From positions 62,001-126,000 of the forward strand of contig LVLI01000101.1 in assembly GCA_001687465.1 (NCBI GenBank): a stretch of 64,000 nt of DNA, given 5' to 3'. The DNA is from Halocafeteria seosinensis (lineage: Eukaryota; Sar; Bigyra; Bicosoecida). The translations under genes and the position numbers were made by a program. The notes under the pieces were generated by a model. The model saw nothing but the letters and a program-made list of their open reading frames with translations. It ran no database searches and had not been told where the DNA came from. How positions within the stretch are numbered: position 1 is the stretch's first letter; each line of letters opens with the position of its first letter. This document shows positions 1 to 11,941 of this stretch, piece after piece.

Positions 1-1624
<1,624 letters not shown>

Positions 1625-1658
1625 TTCAATGTTGGCAAGTGCTATTCTTGCGAAAGCC

Positions 1659-2989
1659 TCATGATTGTCCAACTACTGAGAACAAAAACTTCGCCTCCAA
1701 GGGTCCAAAGTCTGGCAAGTCGGTACAATGGACCGCGTTCCTGGCACTATCAATGCCGTATTTAGCTCGTATGGAGTCGGGTTCGAGAATCTGGGCAATT
1801 GATGTATCATATGGACCACATAACTCTCGCACTCGTTCCACTATATTATCCCCCCGTATCAGTAATACAACTGATTTTCCTTCCGTTACTGTATCTATCC
1901 ACCGTGGATGCTCTGGTACAACACCCCTGTAGACAAAAGGAACCAGTAGTTTACGTGTGAAACTTACCGCGCTTAGAACCATACTATATCACGCCTTAAG
2001 CTTACTTGTATCCTTCAAAAAGATCTGCGGCATCATGCTTATCTATCGCCAGTAGCCTGATCCCGCATATTTCCATGTCCTGCTTCAAAAAAGCATCGAT
2101 GATATTGCCCGTATTTCGCGCTTTTACTGCATGTGGCTTTATAATAACGGCTGTGCAGTTATCAAAAATTAGAGGCTGCGAATGTCGTTTCTCGAAGATG
2201 TAGTTAATTTCATATTCCACATCTTCAGGTAAGGATCCGTGTACAGCGTTCTGCACTGAATCCGAGCCGTATCGAGCCCTGCAACCAACTTCAACGTATC
2301 GTATAATAAAGTGATTCTGATAAACATAGCGAAGATAATTTCATACCTAATAGAATTTGGAGCTACTTCTCTTGCTTTTGACGGATCGCGGGGGCCCATT
2401 AGCTCTTGCCATTTCGCCACCGCATCATCCCCTGTTAATTCAAAGACTACCGTTGCGTCCCTCGTTAATAAGTCACACATTTGTTCATATTCTGCGAAGT
2501 CTCTCCGTGGTTTATAGAATTCTTCGGCTTCCTTTCTGGAGAATTCTATTAGCGTCATACGACCCAGATCGAGTCCCTGGAATTAGCCGAAAGTGTGACC
2601 GCTGATGAAGCCGAGCAACGAAATGCTACACGTGTACCTACCGAATCAGCTGCTTCTTGCAGAACCTCACCAAGAAAAGGGTAAGCATCAGGCTTGACCA
2701 TCCCGCAAGTCTTCCCCCGCTTCTTGGAAAATACCTCTTTCGTTGCGTGGTCCAAGTAGTCTTCTACGTAGAGCGGGCGCGACAACACAGTCACGTAATT
2801 GCCAACAAAAAACTCCTCCAATTCAACATCTTCCGGAGGGACCGTTCGCTTAAGAAAGGTCTTCCTATTTTGTACATCGAATAATTCCACTGCTCCATCC
2901 TCCTTGAAATAGCACAGGTTGAATTTGCGCTTGCGTCCGCTATGGGGCTCCTGCCATTCCACTCTAAAGTTGTATTTATCCGCCGACAT
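1659..2989 (-). CDS. NME7: Nucleoside diphosphate kinase 7 (DM10 + two NDK domains)
   Basis: A flagellar/centrosomal NDK-family protein, known in animals as an inner axonemal and gamma-tubulin-complex component. Exons on the minus strand are 2989-2642, 2576-2347, 2278-2006 and 1926-1659, giving 372 aa (human about 376). Order: DM10 domain (residues about 1-90, with RKTFLKRT and FVGNYVTV), NDK-A (VKPDAYPFLGEVL ... SIRARYGSDSVQNAVHG) and NDK-B (IIKPHAVKARNTGNIIDAF ... NAVHCTDLP). The catalytic-type histidine is present in both NDK domains. Introns are 65, 68 and 79 nt. Its presence implies that the organism or a recent ancestor builds flagella. It is head-to-head with glucosidase II beta across 461 bp. 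Confidence 0.95.
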
Positions 2990-3450
2990 TTTGGGTCAGA
3001 TACGGCATCCACAAGAAAATATGATTACCGAATTCAGACCCTAGGCTAGCGTATCAGCCTTGCAAGCTCTCGAATTGATGTGAATGACCCAATCGCCGTT
3101 AAAATGTGCAGCTCCTCTGTTGATGGTTTTCCGGCTCTCCGCGAGATGCAAAACGGCACCGATGGTATTGGATCAATTGATATATGCAGAGTCAACAGTG
3201 AATTCATACATAAACATCAATCATCGAGCCGTGGATGCGATACATGCCGGATTTAACGTATGATTTCCTAAGGAGGCAGAAAGATTGTTCGGTTACCCGA
3301 GCTTCACAGACCGACTGTCGACATCGCTAAGATGGCTTCCATTGTGTTTCGCAGAACTGATATGAAGGGTGATGCACTTTAGGAAAGTCCATAGTTGGAT
3401 GCCTCATCGAGGCGGCAACAAATAACATAGAGCTAAGATCCCCTGGGATA
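2990..3450. promoter_or_regulatory. Shared upstream region of NME7 and glucosidase II beta
   Basis: A 461-bp intergenic region between two divergent start codons. No convincing ORF on either strand. It must hold both 5' UTRs and promoters; I see no clear TATA box or repeated motif. Confidence 0.4.
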
Positions 3451-5124
3451 ATGGTGATATCACCGTTCTCTGCACGATGTCGATGGAGCCACGTACCTCT
3501 CATTATCGTAGTCATTATCGCCCTAGCACTTCCTACTTCGGGGGAAACCACAGACCACGCATTTGCGGGTGTCGATACTGAAGGACAGCAATGTATGTGC
3601 AAACCTCATGGTTAGAGCTTCAGGAGCTCAGGAGCTGAACTACAAGATTGATTTTGCAGATACAGATAGAGGTTCTCCGACGGCCCCTCCGAGGCCGAAG
3701 AAGAAGAAGTTAGCTTGTGGTGGAAGTGCGCAGTACACAGTGCCGCTCTCTGTACAAGACGATGGAATATGTGATTGGTATGGCTACAGTTTTTCTGGTT
3801 GCCATGTGGCGCATTGTGTTCACAAGTGGCTGTCCTGTGTGAGACCTGCAGCTGCAATTGTGCCGACGAACCGTCAATAAAGGCGAAGCTTGATAGAAAT
3901 AGTTTAGAATATGGATGCAAGTTTGTTCATGAGACACTTAATGACTGGTTAGAACTGCGTGCCGAGGCGCACTACAGCGGTGCACGAATCAACAGGAAGT
4001 ATCAGCTGAATACGGCGCAGGCTGAACTAAAGCAAGCGTATTTTTCTGATTTGGCGTCTAGCGCCAGGGAAGCTGCTCATGAGTATATTTCTCAGTATAG
4101 AAGCATGCAGCAGCAGTTGCGCGAGAGGGATGTCATCCAAGACGCCGCCAGCGCTATGCAGGCACTACAGCGGAGCTATTTTTATGCTAAGGAGGCTTCA
4201 CTACATTATGCACTAATGGATGCCCTCAGCAATACTAATTTTGGGCCTAATTATAAGTTAATGAACTTCCTCTTTGTCAACTGTACGGAATCGGAGGCAC
4301 TAAGTGACAAGACTATCAAGGGAGGAAGCACGACAGTCATCCCCAAGAGGTATAAATTCCGGTTTTGTCCATTTTATAACGCGACACAAGTGGAAGTGGA
4401 TCCTCTCGCTTGGAAAGAGGAGGAAGAAAAATCCAAGGGAGGAGAGATATCGCAGAATAAAGAGGGTCATCCTGAGGCAGCTGAGAACAACCTCGGCTAC
4501 TGGCTTGGCCAATACGAAACCGTGCGAACCACTTACACTCAAAGCCTCCATCGCGCCTTTCACACCTTAAAGGATAAGTCCACCAAAGTGGGGATGAACG
4601 AACCCTGGGACAAATGGTTACATCAAATTCAGCATTTTTTTGGTCAGTGCCTCCCGACAGACCTGGATGATGTCTCACAAGCTGAAGAGCAAGATACCGC
4701 AGCATGCTTCAACCGTAGAAAGCAACATCTGCTTGACGCAAAGCAAAAAAATGTTGACCCTCTACACATTATGGGGATCGATCCCTTTTCTCCATTTGAA
4801 GGGAATGCAGAAGCAACAAATTTCTCTGAAGTAGAGCTAGGCAACGCCCTCGCGACAGAACGTCTCGGAATGGTATACGAAAACGGAGAATCATGCGGAG
4901 AAGGAATGCTTCGGAGCACTCGTGTGCGGTTCGTTTGTGATGATGGAAAAATGAATTATCGCGGTAATTCGCTCTCCGAGGAGACGGATAGTCCNCTCAG
5001 ACTGCTAGATGTTAGGGAAGACGGATCATGCAGCTACCTGTACACGGTGGGGACCCCTTTTTCCTGCAATTTACGCACTGGCAAAGCGATAAAATCACTG
5101 CTTAGTCAGCGCAGGATGAAATAA
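3451..5124 (+). CDS. PRKCSH: Glucosidase II beta subunit (PRKCSH-like), one LDLa repeat
   Basis: The ER lectin subunit that helps glucosidase II trim glucose from N-glycans. Exons are 3451-3592, 3660-3777 and 3852-5124 (510 aa), with introns of 67 and 74 nt. The start gives a signal-type N terminus (VPLIIVVIIALALPTSG after a short basic lead). An LDLa-type motif crosses intron 2 (VQDDGICDC then CNCADEPS). A charged helical region follows, then an MRH lectin domain from about residue 253 (YKFRFCPFYNATQ, LGYWLGQY, YENGESCGEG, VRFVCDD, CSYLYTVGTPFSC). Unlike typical family members, I find only one LDLa repeat and no C-terminal HDEL; the protein ends QRRMK. An undetermined base at 4995 falls in a CCN codon, so it is proline whatever the base. 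Confidence 0.88.
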
Positions 5125-5479
5125 TCAGTGTCCTCTGTTCAGTGGGTTTTTAAGAGAAAAACGCAACCTTCATAGTAAGAGTATTTGCAGTGTCATGATT
5201 CACAGAAACAGATTCCAAGTGCACAACCATACGAGAAATATCCTTATACTAGTTGCTTCAGCGAGCGAGATTAATCGATTACCACTGATGAGTAGATCTC
5301 TACGCATCTATAATAGTCCTTTCTCCCATCATAAAAGTACACAGCATACCGCTTGTCACCATGTTTGCCAGCAGCGCAACATACCACAGTTCTTCTCCAT
5401 GAGGGGATTCTTTCACATCCACAAAACAAATTATTAACAATACTTCTTCCATCATATTATGCGTAAATAAGATGCCAGC
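5125..5479. other. Convergent intergenic region
   Basis: 355 bp between the stop of glucosidase II beta and the stop of the minus-strand Pro/Gln-rich gene. It is AT-richer than the flanking exons and presumably carries both 3' UTRs. No gene or structured element is evident. Confidence 0.4.
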
Positions 5480-7066
5480 TCATTCATAGTCGTCTTCATC
5501 CCTTTGAGCCATGTTTGCCAGCGAAGCCATGTTGTCACCAAAGAGGCCAGAAGCAGGATGCATCGAAGACTCCCATGGAGCTTGAAACATCCTCGGGACG
5601 GCGGGATCGGATACACCCGCACTGCCGTATGAAAATTCTTGCTCACTGCCCAACGTCTTCTCATTCCCATTCTGTGAAGGCGTAGTTTCCTTCTCCGATG
5701 CTTCTCCTAGATCGGTAGCGGCCAGTCTAGCTGAAATACTGTCTTCAAAGTAAGATTCAGACTGTTGAAGCGAAGACATTCCATGAGAACTACACTCTTG
5801 CTCCCTTCCTGAGTAGCCACTTTCTTCAGGTTCATCAGCGTCTAAAGAGGAGCTAAAAACAACGAAACTGCTATAAAATGCGTTTGTTTCGTCATCGTAC
5901 CCATGTTCATCGTTCTCGGTGGCAGCCAACTTGGTAGCTTCATCAACGTCCGCTGTTAACAATCTCGGGAAGGTGTCAGACTCTTCATCTCCTACAACAA
6001 GTCCACTAGTGCTATCGGAAGCTGCATCATCCTGGTCGTTAACGTCAGCTGAAACCATGGTGGATCGAAATTCTGAGTGAGAACAGCCCCAACTAGCTGC
6101 CGGATCCCAGTTAGGGGATCCAATAGACCGCTGTTTCGAGAAATTCGGATCTCCAGCATAAGCACTGTTGGAACTCTGGTGGAATGCATTCTGAATTTGA
6201 CCCTTGCCTTCTTGTTCTTGGGTATACGCAGAACTGCTGACCGGGTATGTCGACTGATATGTCAACCACTTCGACGCATCATTGGGATCAAATTCATGTT
6301 GTCGCCTGTACACTTGTGCATGTTTAGACATAGGTGGCTGCTCTGACGAATAGCTTCGATGAGTGAGGTGTTGCTCAGCCATTGGCATCTGAGAATGTGG
6401 ACGATCGTGAGAGCTTGCGGCGTGCACCATCCCATGGGGAAACTGTTGCTGGGATGATCTCACACCCCAAGGGTTGTCTTTCTGTTGAGAATAGTACGGT
6501 GTGTTACTCGGGGATATCACCTGGGGTAGGCTCGAATAGCCTTGTGCTGAATTTGGCTGTCTTGGGGGCTGCGTGGGAGGCATCGGTGGCTGACTTGGAA
6601 GCGGAGGCTGTAGCCGCTGAGTTGCAGGAGGTGCAGGAGCGCGAGGAAACATATTCACACTCTGATTTCCATAATGCTGTCCTGGATACTGCTGCGGCGG
6701 CATCGGGGGCTGCATCGAGCTCCCATACTGATTGTAGAAGTACCCGTAAGGCCTTGGAGGCGCCACTGTACGTGGCGGCGTCGGGCCTGTGGCGGTATAA
6801 TTCGCCATGTCTTCCCCTACAACCTTGACCTGCCTTCGTTTTTTGCCTCCTCGTGACTTTTTCGACCGATTCTTGGTCTTCTTACCGTCCTTACCTTTTC
6901 CCGTGCTAGCACTTGAAGCCTACGCCGCTTCCTGGTGCTGAGAATGTTGTCCATTGTCTTCCACTGACGTCGCCGATGTTGCCGAAGATCCAAATGTGTA
7001 TACCGTGGACGATTGACTACACGCTGAGCCGCCCATATGGTGGACAGAAGGCTCGTGGGAACTCAT
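5480..7066 (-). CDS. Pro/Gln-rich disordered protein, unknown function
   Basis: I do not recognise this gene. The main exon, 6919-5480, encodes a basic cluster rich in Lys/Arg, then a Pro/Gln/Tyr/Met-rich low-complexity region, then an acidic Ser/Glu/Asp-rich C terminus ending DEDDYE. An ATG at 7066 is in frame with it, but one TAG (6922-6920) interrupts the frame. A GT-AG intron of 84 nt (7003-6920, donor GTATAC) ends exactly at that TAG, keeps phase and is a normal size for this genome, so I model exons 7066-7004 and 6919-5480 (501 aa). Without that intron, translation could start at the internal ATG at 6808 (442 aa). Composition suggests an RNA-binding or scaffold role, but no domain supports this. 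Confidence 0.6.
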
Positions 7067-7602
7067 TTTCCACTCTCGAGGGAACCCTTTTTTGGCCCCC
7101 TGTGATACGCCTTGCGTAGGATCGTGATACGGCTACACACAGCCGCCGTACGACGGGGGGAGGAGGAAGCGCACCCCACAGTTATGCAAGACTGTTTTCT
7201 GTTCCTGCTTGAACAATACAATCCGTTCTAACTGTGTAATTAGTAGCAACGAAGGCGGCACGCGACGCAAGTATCAATGTACAGCAGCTTATCTCCGCGG
7301 AGTTAATCGAGACTGGAACGGCGTTCTAGTGGAATTTCCCACCCCGCCCCAAGGCGGGAAATACGGACTATATGAGACGCCTCTGGATGGTTATTCTCGC
7401 CTATACTATAATACTGGAAAGCTTGAAAATTTTACATGACATGTGTTGCTTTTGATCTCTGAGTGAGTCGCGGGATCGGTTATGACGTGCACTGCCACTG
7501 TGCGTGGTACGCCACGTCGGCGAAACAATCATCGCAAACCTAATGGAAATACAAGCCATGACTCAAGTGTGGCAAGACAAGAAATATTGAACAGTATTTG
7601 AG
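7067..7602. other. Intergenic region
   Basis: 536 bp between the start of the Pro/Gln-rich gene and the stop of the DUF676 lipase. A 76-codon plus-strand frame at 7209-7439 starts at TTG and resembles nothing. I see no RNA gene or repeat. Confidence 0.35.
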
Positions 7603-9269
7603 TCATGCCGTTATGTGATCAACTACATGGGAAGTCACATCGCTTCCAATGTCTTGAGTCAAAAGCAACGGGCGGTTGACAATCCTCATATGGTTCAAAA
7701 GCAGTCCACCAAATGTTTGGAAGTTAACATGGACGATCTTCCAGGGTGTGCGAAGTAACTTGAGTTTCGATGCCATTGCGCGTTCGTGAGATGGGGCATA
7801 TGGGTCCACCTTGGACCATGCTACACGCAGTCCCCGCTTCACGAGAGATAAGACTTCCTCGCTGGATTCTCCATTCATGGAGGGGTCTTGACACTGATGC
7901 TTCGATCCTGACCCAGCTTTGCTGAAACTGTAAGAGGAATTCCCGAGGACATGAGGGTACTTCACTAAATCGTAGCACCGGAAACAAGTATGCAGTTCGA
8001 GCTTTTCTTGGCGCAACTTCCTAAACGTATGCAGGGTTGTATCCTTGAGAGCTGAATTATTCCCTCTGCATCGATTTTCAAGAGCAGTTAGATGTGGTGG
8101 GTAAGCGAGTAGCGAAGACGACCAAAATGGGACCTGCAAATATGAGAACATTAGTATCAGCAACGTAACATGTCGTCACCTAACCGCACGCCGCGTACTT
8201 TATCGTCTGCATCAGAATTTCCGAACGAAACCAAGTTTTCGAATCGGTTCAACCCCTTCCAAAATGCACCGCTGCAATCGAGAAAAACCATCAGCGTGTA
8301 GTACCCTGGTTTCCATATTATGAACTTTAACTACTTACTCCATTTGGGTCATATTGACTAGCAAGGGCACACTGCTCGGAGAGCTGCTTGGAAAAGAAAG
8401 GAAAAACGCTATCAATCAGATTTGAGCAGATTCTATGAGATATAATATTCCCACTTACTCGGTATCTTTTAACATTACCTCTCGTCCGGTTTTCCCGAGT
8501 AAACCGAGGTCCACTGCCGCTTCATATAGCCAATTGATGTGTCTTCTCGTGCCAATGTGAGGAGTAGCTATAGTCACAAAGTGACGAAATCGGATATTCT
8601 CTCCAAATTTTTCGTGGAGCAGACCTATGGCATATCGACAGTAAAGGCCACCCAGTGAGAGTCCTATCATCGATAAAGAGTTAATTGAAGGTTCACGCTC
8701 GATCAACTTCTCGATAGCATAGGATAGCTCAGCACCACCACTGCAGCAAAGATCCATCCTCGTAGTCGAATGTCCAACATGGGGACCTGTAGCGGAAGAC
8801 TTACTTCTCAATACCTCGACTAGTGTACACAATGGAATCCAGTCTCCCGTTCGGTCCCGTGTTAGCATGTGAGTTGTAGAGCACCATTTGAGAGTTGGGA
8901 CAAAAGTACACCTCCTGGGACAGGGAGAAAGGAACATCTGCTTCACTTTCGTCTGGAGACTGTATCCAAGGTGCCAAGTGACATGGACCGTGTCGGTCTA
9001 TCAATTTAAGTAATACATCTTCAAGGGATTTCGGGGTTCCGTGTAGCCCATGGCTTAACACCACCAGATGTTGTTTGCTCTTCCCGTTCCGTGCTGCAAC
9101 AGTTGCGCATGCATTATTTAGGCACCTTATGCTACGGTTTGGGGTTCAATTACGTACCGGGGAACGTCTCCGCGTCCAAGGAATGCGTCTCCTCGGCACT
9201 GACGGATGGTGGAACACCGAGTAGTGCCAAGACAAGGCATAATTGATAGAGTGCTCTGATCATCATCAT
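7603..9269 (-). CDS. Secreted DUF676-family serine esterase/lipase
   Basis: A putative alpha/beta-hydrolase of the DUF676 (ROG1-like) lipase family. Exons on the minus strand are 9269-9158, 9093-8805, 8740-8459, 8383-8339, 8271-8199 and 8133-7603, giving 443 aa with introns of 64-75 nt. The first exon encodes a signal peptide (IRALYQLCLVLALLGVPPSV). Family hallmarks follow in order: the LVVLSHGLHGTP loop, RGIENGGAELSYAI across a splice junction, the nucleophile elbow IGLSLGGLYCRYAIG, FVTIATPHIG, and VPFWSSSLLAYP near the C terminus. The substrate is unknown; the signal peptide suggests a secreted or endomembrane enzyme. Exon 4 has a tandem acceptor that would add one residue. The ATG run at 9269-9261 leaves the exact start uncertain by one or two residues. 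Confidence 0.87.
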
Positions 9270-9654
9270 ATGACTAGGACTCTTCGATACCGTTGCTAGA
9301 GGAAAACGGCGACATAGACAATGCTGGTTCAACGATTTCGTGCACAATCCAGGATACGCCATGAGTCTTCACACGCGGTGTTCTGTACAGCATCATTATG
9401 CAGTGCAAGCTAATTCTCCCTTGGTGAATGACGGACCTAAGGAAGACGGTAGCAGCCAAGCCCATCGAACCATACAATCACCGAAGTAAACGAAGTAGAT
9501 AACTCCCGGCAATTTCTATGTGGCGATTCCTGTGTATTTGATCTCAATGCTGTGAAACCCAAGACAGCATAGAACACGGAATGCACAAAACACACTCGAA
9601 CCATGAATAAAACCAAGTCAACATAGGAACACAAAAGTGGATAACACTACAAAA
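9270..9654. other. Intergenic region
   Basis: 385 bp between two same-strand genes: the 3' side of the dehydrogenase gene and the 5' side of the lipase gene. Short frames here overlap and have no recognisable product. Confidence 0.35.
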
Positions 9655-11941
9655 CTAGATGGATAATTTCTCGGTGAAACGTGCAGTTGAAAGATTGGAT
9701 ATACCTTCCAGTTCACTAAGCCTCATCTTCAAGCTGCGAGGAATCGCTTCATCCGTAGTGAGGATACAGAGAGCAGGGTAGCCAATTGCCTGACGAGAAA
9801 TTCCCATATTGGCAATATTAATGCCATGCTCCGCAAGCACACGAACAACGTTGGTGACGGCTCCAGGGCGATCAATGTTGTTGAACAAAACAAGGTGACC
9901 CTGCGATCAATAAAACTCGTGGTGAACGTACGTAACTTGGACAACATGCTGTCTCCATGTGCAACCTTACCTTTGGAGAGAAGGTGGGGAAGGAAGACCA
10001 TTCATCTATTTGTACTATGCGAGGCTGATCATCCAAGAGAGATCCCGTAGCACTACGGAATTTGCCTTGTTCGTCCTTAGCGACCACACGTAGAAGTGTT
10101 CTATAATCAGCCAAAGAAGTGTGATCGAAGCTGTCATCCCACGGGGTCATTTGATTGGATCTGCAGCATGGCGACATATACAGTACATTAAAGCCAACAT
10201 GACAGTGACGCAATGCTTCACATACGAGACTTGAATTCCCTTTTCATCAGCAAGGAATGGTGCACTGATTAGATTCACGACTGATTCGGGGATATCTTGA
10301 CGGATGACGGGGAGCATCCCAGTGAGGGTGCTGCAGCTCAGCAAGTGCTTCATTTCATTGGAAACCTTGGCGTCACTCTTGATTTCGGCAGAAACATGGC
10401 GAATCGGGCTAGATCCGTCCATTAGCTGACCGACCAGAGTTCCTAAGTGTTCGGCAAGCTTAACGAATGGTTTTGCTTGCTTAGTTTGGGCCAAGGCCAC
10501 ATGAGGAGCGTTAACGACGCCATAATAGCGGCTTCCATCAAACGCGTCCACCATTTGCTTCGCAATATCGACAGCAACCTTAATCTGTGCTTCTTCAGTA
10601 GAGGCACCAAGATGAGGAGTACAAACGACATTAGGATGATTGATCAGAGGCCGGAGATTATCTTCGGGCGGCTCTTGCGTGAAAACATCAAGGGCAGCCC
10701 CACCAACATGACCTGAGTAGCGGGAAATGAAGGGAGAATAAACATATTTTTACATCAGCGTGCTAATCATCCATAACGATCAACAACTCACCATCTTCGA
10801 GCTTTTCATATAGTGCTTGCTCGTCAATTACACCACCCCGGGCAGCATTAACAAGCAGAACCCCCTTCTTCATCTGTTCAATTTGTTCCTTGCCGATCAT
10901 ACCTTTGGTACCATCACCCTGGGTACCACAAATCCAAACGCAGTGTCACAGCGACTGTATCAACAACATATATTGGCTCACTTGGACCGACATACCGGAA
11001 CGTGCACAGAAATGATATCACTAGTAGAATACAAGGCATCAAGAGAAGATGCACGCTCGATACCGAGTTCGGAGGCGTCCTCTTGAGTCAGTTGAGGGTC
11101 ATATCCTACAACATGCATGCCAAATACGTTGCACCATCGGCAAACCTCACGGCCTATAGCTCCGGTACCAATAACACCAATCTGCTTTCCTTTGAGCTCG
11201 CTACCACTGAATTGCTTGCGTTCCCATTTGCCAGCCTTCAAGCTTCCCATAGCTTGAGGCATTTGTCTAACTAAAGAAAACAACAGAGACATCGCCAATT
11301 CAGCAGCACTTCTGGTATTTCCACCTGTTCAAACGGATTCATGTCAAAGGTGGGACCGATCTCTACCGATTTTTTTGAGTCAACATACCCGGAGTGTTCA
11401 TTACGAGGATACCTCTTCTTGTAGCAGCTTCCTTATCAATATTGTCAGTTCCAGCTCCAGCACGGCCAATGAGACGAAGTTGTTGACCGTCCTGTACATC
11501 AAGAAACCACCTTTATAGGCATCCACTAAGGACGCACAAACAACATAAAGAGACGTACTTTAAGCAAATCTTCCGTTACTTTAGTTGCGCTTCGCACAAC
11601 AATGGCGTCGAATTCCCCAATCATCTGTTCGAATATAGCCATCGACGCATACTAGTTCTGATTTGAGTGCCTTGCATTTCACTCGATCAACTAACCTTCT
11701 TAAGTTCAGCTTCATCAGTCTTAGGCCTTTCTACTATAGAGTGGCCAGCTTCTTCGAACACTTGAGCAGCAGCCGGATTGATTCCATCGCACAGCAGAAC
11801 TTTGGCAAGGTCGATTCCGCTTGCATGGAAGCCTCGCATTGCCGGGGTGAATTGAGGCTGCTGTTTGGGGAGCATAGCACCTCCGAAGATACCTCGGCGG
11901 CCAGCATTGGCCAGAAACAATTGTCGACCTCCAGAAATCAT
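9655..11941 (-). CDS. PHGDH: D-3-phosphoglycerate dehydrogenase, organelle-targeted
   Basis: Oxidises 3-phosphoglycerate, the first step of serine synthesis. Exons on the minus strand are 11941-11696, 11624-11559, 11491-11389, 11324-10996, 10918-10792, 10712-10226, 10160-9971 and 9900-9655: 597 aa, the usual length of the long type-I enzyme. Residues 1 to about 45 look like a presequence rich in Arg, Gly and Phe without acids. Then come the substrate domain ([24 protein letters not shown]), the NAD fold ([16 protein letters not shown]), [13 protein letters not shown], and [13 protein letters not shown] with the catalytic histidine. An allosteric substrate-binding region and a C-terminal ACT domain (NNIDRPGAV ... 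[12 protein letters not shown]) follow. Seven introns are 64-79 nt. Mitochondrial and plastid targeting cannot be separated here. The frame extends upstream to 12145, but ATG 11941 gives a natural presequence. Confidence 0.95.

Noticed and set aside
3775-3851. TTG at 3775 as the start of glucosidase II beta
   Set aside because: That stretch is the intron 3778-3851. Splicing joins the LDLa motif across it.
6902-6922. An 18-nt mini-intron or stop-codon readthrough at the in-frame TAG
   Set aside because: An 18-nt GT..AG segment would also remove the TAG, but all other introns here are at least 57 nt. The 84-nt intron explains it without special rules.
7209-7439. 76-codon plus-strand frame
   Set aside because: It starts at TTG, has no recognisable features and sits in a promoter region.
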